Positions 57,702 to 64,000 of a DNA stretch of 64,000 nt are shown here, in pieces. A program made the translations under genes and the position numbers. The stretch is from the NCBI GenBank assembly GCA_947462335.1, contig OX381714.1, positions 34,620,025 to 34,684,024 on the forward strand, in the 5' to 3' direction. This DNA comes from Harmothoe impar (taxonomy: Eukaryota; Annelida; Polychaeta; Phyllodocida; Polynoidae). The notes under the pieces were generated by a model. That model saw only the letters and a list, made by a program, of their open reading frames with translations. It did not search any database and was not told the DNA's origin. The first letter of the stretch is position 1, and each line of letters begins with the position of its first letter.

Positions 57702-60700
57702 ATGGGAGAGGGGCGCACAGAGATCGTGGTAGGACGCTTGGAGAAGGGCGGGTCCGGCCTCCTAGTGGAGGGGAGAATAGGGGACAGTAGCGTAGAATGT
57801 CTGGTGGACACGGGGGCTACTGTGAACATGCTCTCCCTCTCTTGGTGGCGGACCCATGGGGAGCCAGGGGCCTACGAGGTGACAAACGAGGCTGTATACT
57901 CGGTGGAAGGGAGGCCACTACAATTATACGGGCGTGTCACAGTGCTGCTCCGGGTCAAATGTAGATCGTGGGAGGTGACGTTTCAGCTGTCCGAGTTACC
58001 TACGGACGCAATAGTGGGATCACGATTCCTGCTACAAACGGGATTTCTGGTGGATTTGGCGGGGGAACGGTTGCTGCTACCAACGCTGGAGGAAGAGGAA
58101 CTGAACTTCTGTCGAGTCATAAGCTGCCACACCAAAGTAATACCGCCAGGGGAGGAAGCCATAATAGGGGGATACCTGGTGGGAGACTGGACGGGAGGAG
58201 TAGGGGGCCTGGTAGAAGGCCTACGGGAGGTGGAGGAAGACAGGGGCCTGCTGGTCGGGCGTGCCTTGGTGGACACGACAAAAGAAACCACACCAGTGCG
58301 GATATTTAACCCTGGACAGGATGCAGTCGTCGTGTACAAGGACATGACACTGGCCTCGCTGGAGCCCGTGGAAGAACCGGCGGAAATAAATCAGGGGGAA
58401 GCGGCTAAGTGCCGAGTCGCCACCTGCAATCCACAGGGAACCCCGGGGGAAGCGGACGACCTCATCCGCACCTTGACGGAGGGCGTGGAGGAGGATCGGA
58501 AGACCCCTTTGGAGAACCTCCTGCGCAAGCACTGTGGGGCGTTTCAGCTGAGACCGGGGGATACGGGGAGGGCAAACTGCATTCAACACCACATACGAAC
58601 AGGGGAACACCCCCCGATTAGGATGCCACCAAGGAGACTCGCTCCGCATCGGCGGGCGTTAGTGGAAGCAGAGGTAGAGAAAATGTTAACCTCGGGCATC
58701 ATAGAACCGGCAAACGGGCCCTGGGCCTCCCCCGTGGTTCTTGTAAAAAAAAAAGACGGCACCATGCGTTTCTGTGTGGACTACCGCCGTCTCAATGAGG
58801 CCACAAGAAAGGATGCATACCCACTACCACGCATCGACGACTCCTTGGATACGCTGGCGGGGTCCCAATGGTTCAGCACCATGGACCTCGTCAGCGGGTA
58901 CTGGCAGGTGGAGATGGCCCCGGAGGACCGGGAGAAGACGGCGTTCTCGACGCACCGGGGGTTGTACCAGTTCACGGTGATGCCCTTCGGACTGTGCAAT
59001 GCCCCCGGTACGTTCGAGAGACTGATGGAGGTAGCCATGCGGGGCCTACAATGGACGTCCTGCCTGGTCTACCTCGACGATATCGTCGTCTTCGCCCGAG
59101 ACTTCGAGGGCCATCTCCAACGATTGGGGGAGGTACTGGGGCGCCTAGAGGCCGCCGGCCTGAAAATCAAACCATCAAAATGCCAGCTGGCTAGAAGGAA
59201 GGTCGGTTTCTTGGGGCATGTGGTCAGCAAGGATGGGATAGCTACGGACCCGGCGAAGATAGAGGCTATACGGGACTGGCCGGTGCCGGAGAGTCTGACG
59301 GAGGTGCGGAGCTTTCTGGGGCTGGCTGGTTACTATAGGGCTTTCGTCCCGGAATTCGCTACCCTGGCGAAACCCCTTACACAGATGGCAGATAAAGGAC
59401 GAATTTTTAAGTGGGACGGGGGGTGTCAGGTGGCTTTTGACGAGTTGCGTCGCCTACTGATGGAGTCACCCATCCTGGGCTACCCGGAGGATGAGGGACA
59501 ACTGGTCATGGACACTGACGCCTCTGACACCGGCCTTGGGGTGGTGCTGTCCCAAAGACAAGGGGAGGGGGGGGACGTACGAGAGATCGTCCTCACATAC
59601 GGCAGCCGCACGCTCAACAGAGCGGAACGGAACTACTGCGTCACCCGAAGGGAATTGCTGGCGATTATCTTCGGGCTACGGAAATTTCGACATTACCTAC
59701 TAGGGAGGAACGTCCTCATCCGCACGGACCACGCAGCATTGAAATGGGTTATGGCCTTCAAAGAACCGGAGGGACAAGTGGCCAGATGGATCTCCATATT
59801 GGACACGTATGATTACACTATAGAACACCGGGCCGGTAGGCTACACGGCAATGCGGATGGGCTATCCCGGATCCCCTGCCGACAGTGTGGGAGGTCAGAC
59901 GAGGAAGAGGAGGCGGTGCCGGCGTCAGTACGGGCCATCACTAGACGGGGGGCAGACGACCCGGACATAGCGGGGGAAGTTAGAGAGAGTTGGAAAAATG
60001 ACCAGAAGGAAGATGCCGTTCTAGGGTTGGTGTACAAATGGGTGGAGGAAGGGACCGAACCGTGCAAGGAGACACTGGCAGACCAAGGGTACGCAGTGAA
60101 ATCTCTGGCTACACAACTGGGTAGATTGGCCATTAAGCAAGGGCTGCTAGGGAGATGGTGGTTCGTCCCCGGAAGCAACAGAGCGTTTCAGATCCTGGTA
60201 CCTGACAAAAGGAAGGCCGAGGCTTTCGAGGCAGCGCACGGGGGAGGTATGGTGGGACACTTTGGGAGGGACAGAACTATACGGAAGCTACAAGAAAGAT
60301 GGTACTGGCCGGACTTCAGAAGGGACATAACCTACTGGACGGCCACGTGCAAAATGTGTCTGGAAAGGAAGCCGGCACCCCACCCCACACGGGCTCCAAT
60401 GGGACACGTGGGGGTGGGGCTGCCCATGGAGAGGATCGCCATAGACGTTATGGGACCTCTGACACCAACCCCCAGGAAGAATTTGTACATAGTAGTGATC
60501 ATAGACTACTTCACGAAATGGGCCGAAGCGGTGGCCATCCCCAACCAAGAGGCCGCCACGGTGGCTCGGGCCCTAGTGGACACCGTGGTGTGCCGGTTTG
60601 GGGCCCCCGTTAGTCTCCATTCCGACCAAGGGCGCAACTTCCAGTCTAACCTGTTCCGGGAAGTCATCCGCATTCTGGGAATAAGGCAGACCCGCACGTG

Positions 60701-63116
60701 TGCTTTCAACCCACGCTCGGACGGAATGGTGGAGAGGGCTAACCGCACCATCGAGGCGTTGCTCTCCGCGGTGGTAGCCGAGGACCACTCAGATTGGGAC
60801 GAGCATCTCGCCATGGTCATGTCGGCATACAGGTCCTCGGTGCACTCCACGACCGGAGTGACACCAAATATGATGATGTTGGGGCGGGAAACTAATCTGC
60901 CCTTGGCCCTTCTGTACCCAGAGCCCATGGAAGGGGTGGGAGAGGGCAGACCGGGGTATGTCGCTAGCCTGCAGAGGAACACCGCCACTGCCCATGCCCT
61001 GGCCCGGGAACACATTGGGACGTCGGTCGCCAGACAGAGCCGCAATTACGACGGGAGGGCGACCACCCGGGAAATAGAGGTGGGAGCCACGGTATACCAC
61101 CACCACCCCGGCAAGAAGATAGGGCGAAGTCCCAAGCTGCAACGCCTGTGGACGGGCCCCTGGGTAGTAACGGCCCGCATTTCTCAGTCAGTGTACGAAA
61201 TAAAGGGGGAGGGCAGGAAGGCCAAAGTAGTACCGTTCGATCAACTGAAGGTCATTCCCCCCCCTCCCCCGGGAGTACAAGAGAGAGAGGGGGCAGCGGT
61301 AGTTAGGTGGGTGGGGAAAAGGTCGGAGCACAGCCCAAAGAGGGAAGCCCCCCCCTCCACAGTAAAAACAACGGGTTTTGCGGGTTGCGGAGTCGACTCC
61401 GCACCACCCGGGGGGAACCAGCGGGACGAGCCGGGGATCGCCGCGCACCAGCGCGGGCGGGGGACTCCGCGAAGCTCCGCAGAAACGACCAGAGCGTCCC
61501 AGGTCATCACAGCAAAAATGAGGGGAAGGAAGGGAGTTACATCGAACACTGCTCCATCAAAAACGCGCAGGGAGGAGCAAGCAAGCTCAGGCTCCCGTAG
61601 AGATCGAAGTAGGTCTAAAGAAAAGGGAAGAGGGAGGCAAACTAAGGATGCAGACGACCGGGACTCCGCGCGGAGTTCCGCGGAGTCATCCTCTCGCGGC
61701 AGGTCTCGCGAGAGGCGAGATCCGCACCGCCCGGATGAACACCATAACAAAGACGCCATCTTGACTCCGACTCCGCATGCAGACGACATGGAAGCAGACG
61801 GGTTGTATCACTGTTCCCTGTGTGATAAGACTTTCACTAAATCGTGTAATCGGGCAAGGCACATCAGAGAGCAGCACGCAGATGGCCAGGCCATGGGATG
61901 GCTGTGCCCCCGGGGCACAGGCACCAACCGATGCCGAGGAGGGAATGCAGGGGGGGTGTTTGCCGCCGTGCGGAAAAGAGATCTAAGGAGACACCTGGAG
62001 GGCTATCACCGGGACCCTAAGCATCCCTGGGTAACCGGGGAGAAACCCATGCCGGAAAAACACCCCATTGACCCCACCCTCCGCCGTCCCTCCTCTACTT
62101 CCCCAGCATCCGCGGCCAGGGAGACGGCACCCTCGCCGTCTGCGGAGTCGGCCAGCCACCGACGATCCTCCACACCCGCCCGGGGTTCCAGCAGCCGGAG
62201 GGAGAGCAGCGCCTCCGCCAGTAGGATCCTCGACTCCGCAGCCCGGCCCACTACCTCTGCCAACAGCAAGTCGCCCCCGGCTGGTAAGGGTAAGACCACC
62301 TCCTCGTCTTCTAAAGCGGTCCCTAGCGTGGTGGTGGTGCCGAATCGATCGTCTCCCAGGGTGGAGGAGAAGAAAGCCCGAGAGCGACAACAGGCTGCGG
62401 AGTCATCCGCGGAGTCGGGTAGGAAGGTAGCCACCACCTCAAAGGGCACTCCCACCAGCTCCTCCAGGAAGGCCTCCTCCACCGGCTCCACCTCTACCTC
62501 CACCAGCTCCTCCAGGAAGACCTCCTCCGCCTCGTCCACCTCTACCTCCACCAGTTCCGCCAAGAAAACCTCCTCCACCTCATCTACTGGCTCCACCTCT
62601 GCCTCAGACAGAAAGCGGGGGAGAGAAACGGAGGAGGGCACACCGGGGGGTAAGAAAAGGAAGGAGACAGTGGTCATGCTACCCCCAAATAAACCCCCGA
62701 GACAGGTAGCAACTGGTGAGGAAATAGGGCTGCGGGTGCCGGTGGTGATACTGACCCGTACCCCCACAAAAGCGGAGCGAAAGCAACCCCCAACCAAAGA
62801 ACCGGAAGAGATGGAGGCGGCACCATCGGGCAGTGAATCCACCCTAACGGCCTCCGAGCAGCTCACCACCTCACCCCTGCAGGGAGAGCGGGCGGACTCG
62901 CTGGGCCCCTCACCCGGGTTCAGCCTGGGCTCGCCTGAAGGCCGACCGGCGGGCAGCATCTCCTCCGAGGCAGAAGCGGCACTGGCCGCCACCAACCTCA
63001 TGGCGATGGGGACCCCGGGCAGGCAGTTGCCACCCCCCCCACGGATCAGCCAGAGGACGAGGAAACATCACAAGAGAGGGCCCGCCGCCTGCAGGAGCGC
63101 ATGCGCATCTACCTAA
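57702..63116 (+). CDS. pol: Ty3/gypsy Pol polyprotein with C2H2 zinc-finger tail (1804 aa)
   Basis: Domain order protease - RT - RNase H - integrase, as in Metaviridae. Protease active site VDTGATVN at about 35. Reverse transcriptase with FCVDYRRLN and the YLDD catalytic box (VYLDDIVVF) near 457. RNase H TDASDTGLG near 605. Integrase H-H-C-C zinc module (HGGGMVGHFG...CKMCLERK) at about 845-890 and a DDE core (IDVMGPL ~913, HSDQG ~972, GMVERANR ~1009). A GPY/F-like LWTGPWVV is near 1147. After about residue 1186 follows a very long disordered, Ser/Arg-rich tail with a C-x2-C-x12-H-x4-H finger at about 1370-1391 and a looser C-x8-C...H-x4-H behind it. No chromodomain or envelope seen. All catalytic residues checked are present. 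The frame closes at 63116, while another frame continues open (next entry). Confidence 0.92.
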   Translation: MGEGRTEIVVGRLEKGGSGLLVEGRIGDSSVECLVDTGATVNMLSLSWWRTHGEPGAYEVTNEAVYSVEGRPLQLYGRVTVLLRVKCRSWEVTFQLSELPTDAIVGSRFLLQTGFLVDLAGERLLLPTLEEEELNFCRVISCHTKVIPPGEEAIIGGYLVGDWTGGVGGLVEGLREVEEDRGLLVGRALVDTTKETTPVRIFNPGQDAVVVYKDMTLASLEPVEEPAEINQGEAAKCRVATCNPQGTPGEADDLIRTLTEGVEEDRKTPLENLLRKHCGAFQLRPGDTGRANCIQHHIRTGEHPPIRMPPRRLAPHRRALVEAEVEKMLTSGIIEPANGPWASPVVLVKKKDGTMRFCVDYRRLNEATRKDAYPLPRIDDSLDTLAGSQWFSTMDLVSGYWQVEMAPEDREKTAFSTHRGLYQFTVMPFGLCNAPGTFERLMEVAMRGLQWTSCLVYLDDIVVFARDFEGHLQRLGEVLGRLEAAGLKIKPSKCQLARRKVGFLGHVVSKDGIATDPAKIEAIRDWPVPESLTEVRSFLGLAGYYRAFVPEFATLAKPLTQMADKGRIFKWDGGCQVAFDELRRLLMESPILGYPEDEGQLVMDTDASDTGLGVVLSQRQGEGGDVREIVLTYGSRTLNRAERNYCVTRRELLAIIFGLRKFRHYLLGRNVLIRTDHAALKWVMAFKEPEGQVARWISILDTYDYTIEHRAGRLHGNADGLSRIPCRQCGRSDEEEEAVPASVRAITRRGADDPDIAGEVRESWKNDQKEDAVLGLVYKWVEEGTEPCKETLADQGYAVKSLATQLGRLAIKQGLLGRWWFVPGSNRAFQILVPDKRKAEAFEAAHGGGMVGHFGRDRTIRKLQERWYWPDFRRDITYWTATCKMCLERKPAPHPTRAPMGHVGVGLPMERIAIDVMGPLTPTPRKNLYIVVIIDYFTKWAEAVAIPNQEAATVARALVDTVVCRFGAPVSLHSDQGRNFQSNLFREVIRILGIRQTRTCAFNPRSDGMVERANRTIEALLSAVVAEDHSDWDEHLAMVMSAYRSSVHSTTGVTPNMMMLGRETNLPLALLYPEPMEGVGEGRPGYVASLQRNTATAHALAREHIGTSVARQSRNYDGRATTREIEVGATVYHHHPGKKIGRSPKLQRLWTGPWVVTARISQSVYEIKGEGRKAKVVPFDQLKVIPPPPPGVQEREGAAVVRWVGKRSEHSPKREAPPSTVKTTGFAGCGVDSAPPGGNQRDEPGIAAHQRGRGTPRSSAETTRASQVITAKMRGRKGVTSNTAPSKTRREEQASSGSRRDRSRSKEKGRGRQTKDADDRDSARSSAESSSRGRSRERRDPHRPDEHHNKDAILTPTPHADDMEADGLYHCSLCDKTFTKSCNRARHIREQHADGQAMGWLCPRGTGTNRCRGGNAGGVFAAVRKRDLRRHLEGYHRDPKHPWVTGEKPMPEKHPIDPTLRRPSSTSPASAARETAPSPSAESASHRRSSTPARGSSSRRESSASASRILDSAARPTTSANSKSPPAGKGKTTSSSSKAVPSVVVVPNRSSPRVEEKKARERQQAAESSAESGRKVATTSKGTPTSSSRKASSTGSTSTSTSSSRKTSSASSTSTSTSSAKKTSSTSSTGSTSASDRKRGRETEEGTPGGKKRKETVVMLPPNKPPRQVATGEEIGLRVPVVILTRTPTKAERKQPPTKEPEEMEAAPSGSESTLTASEQLTTSPLQGERADSLGPSPGFSLGSPEGRPAGSISSEAEAALAATNLMAMGTPGRQLPPPPRISQRTRKHHKRGPAACRSACAST
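62455..62605 (+). repeat. Three tandem 48-bp coding repeats in the Pol tail
   Basis: In-frame units of about 16 residues (TSSSRKASSTGSTSTS, TSSSRKTSSASSTSTS, then a variant starting TSSAKK). The nucleotide unit ACCAGCTCCTCCAGGAAG recurs. Low-complexity, probably expandable, inside the disordered post-integrase tail. Confidence 0.8.
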
Positions 63117-64000
63117 GCTTTGGGGATACTCCAGAGGAGAAGGAGGCTCTGGTGGCAGCAGGAGTTCCCCCTCCCACCGAAAGGTCGCTCACCCATACCC
63201 TCTCCTCCCCTGCCCAGACTTCCCCAGGTCTTTTTATTCCGCACAGCGCGGGGTACGTCATTGAGGTGGAAGAGCCCCCCCCGCGCCCCCCAGTGCGATA
63301 CCACCGTATAGCCCTCTCCGAGGAGGAAGAGGAGGGGGAGGAGCAAGTGACGCGCACCACCGTCACCATCTCCCCACGGGAGGTAGCAGGCGAAGAGTCA
63401 CCACGCCCGGAACAGTCCCCACCTCCAGAGGGAGAACCAGACGCTACCATCCCCGGCACGTCCACCCCCACGACTGGACAGGCCGACACACGGAGGGTGG
63501 TGCCCGCGACGCCTCAGGTAGCCGGCGAGCTTTTTATCATGCCCGCCAACCTGATGGTACATCTCCTGGCTATGTGGGATGGCTCGGGAGACGTAGTCTG
63601 GCAGGAGGGGCGCAGCGACGACGGGGAGTGGAACAACTCTCTGGTAACACTGTTGCCACCCAGCAACCCCACGCACAGAGTAGTGTTTTACCCTTATGAT
63701 CCCACCCGGCCCCCTACGTCTACCCCCTTGAGGGAACCAGACGAACCCCACCCCCCACCCAACCCCCACCTGGACGCTCTAATACAGGATTTTCCCCCTG
63801 CAGCGGCACCGGAGGAGTGGCGGTCACCACAAGACAGCCACCCGCGGCGTAAATTACAAAAGGAGTCCGCCAGACCGGAGACAGAAAGGGTGGTGCCCCC
63901 GGCGCCCACTCAGAAGTGGGGAGGGCTACAGGGAAGAGCCAAATATCATCAGAAGGCGGCGGAGGAGCAGCGACTGGGGGGAACGCGAACCAGGCCACTC
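63033..64000 (+). CDS. Open frame continuing past Pol (partial, runs off window)
   Basis: From the C8 run at 63033-63040 the -1 frame is open to the last base of the window, about 320 codons, with protein-like composition: acidic (EDEETSQERARRLQERM), Pro-rich linkers, then a possibly folded stretch around 63520-63710 (GELFIMPANLMVHLLAMWDG...HRVVFYPYDP). The first ATG is at 63101, overlapping the end of pol by 16 nt. Either it is the true Pol tail displaced by a one-base change in the C run, or a separate third ORF. No family recognised; no signal peptide or membrane helix of envelope type. Confidence 0.6.

Noticed and set aside
62006..63001. 331-codon minus-strand ORF opposite the Pol tail
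   Set aside because: A shadow of the Ser/Thr-rich GC-rich coding strand with no recognisable domain; the plus-strand frame continues from a clear integrase.
63101..64000. Envelope gene after pol
   Set aside because: No signal peptide, transmembrane helix or furin-type site in the open frame; acidic/Pro-rich composition does not suggest an envelope.

Overview
This is eukaryotic nuclear DNA from an animal. The genes are split by GT-AG introns, most of the window is repeats and introns, and there is one 200-N assembly gap (9389-9588). Sigma-class GST genes, a riboflavin transporter and very dense short terminal-inverted-repeat (TIR) elements suggest a marine invertebrate deuterostome. An amphioxus-like (Branchiostoma) genome is my best guess, by inference only.

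Layout. (1) 4.5-49.5 kb holds a head-to-tail cluster of four apparently intact sigma-class glutathione S-transferase genes, all on the minus strand (coding spans 4497-7344, 15558-18582, 25117-28886, 45965-48485). Each has five coding exons of 133/136, 93, 116, 93 and 168 nt, and each has a candidate non-coding first exon 2-2.4 kb (4.5 kb for a second GST-B candidate, 1 kb for GST-E) further upstream. A fifth GST survives as one decayed last exon (37995-38161). (2) Between that relic and a GST-type first exon at 42722-42765 lies a two-exon riboflavin transporter (SLC52A family, 38384-40607, minus strand), so the transporter may have taken over a GST promoter. (3) 12.96-13.96 kb is the 3' end of a CR1/L2-like non-LTR retrotransposon. 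(4) 55.07 kb to the window end is a Ty3/gypsy-type LTR retrotransposon on the plus strand: 5' LTR, primer-binding site, gag, a hairpin at the gag-pol junction, and pol (protease, RT, RNase H, integrase). Pol carries a very long tail with C2H2 zinc-finger-like motifs, and the element runs off the window. (5) Almost all other DNA is MITE-like TIR elements, palindromes, tRNA-like modules and simple repeats, many inside GST introns.

The GST cluster and the transporter are the host gene content: glutathione conjugation or prostaglandin-type isomerisation, and vitamin B2 uptake. The most unusual material is the retrotransposon (zinc-finger tail, 17 copies of one 8-mer including two identical 18-bp palindromes, a hairpin where gag meets pol) and the apparent GST-promoter/riboflavin-transporter arrangement.

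Exon borders come from reading splice sites and comparing the paralogues. No alignment or database search was run.
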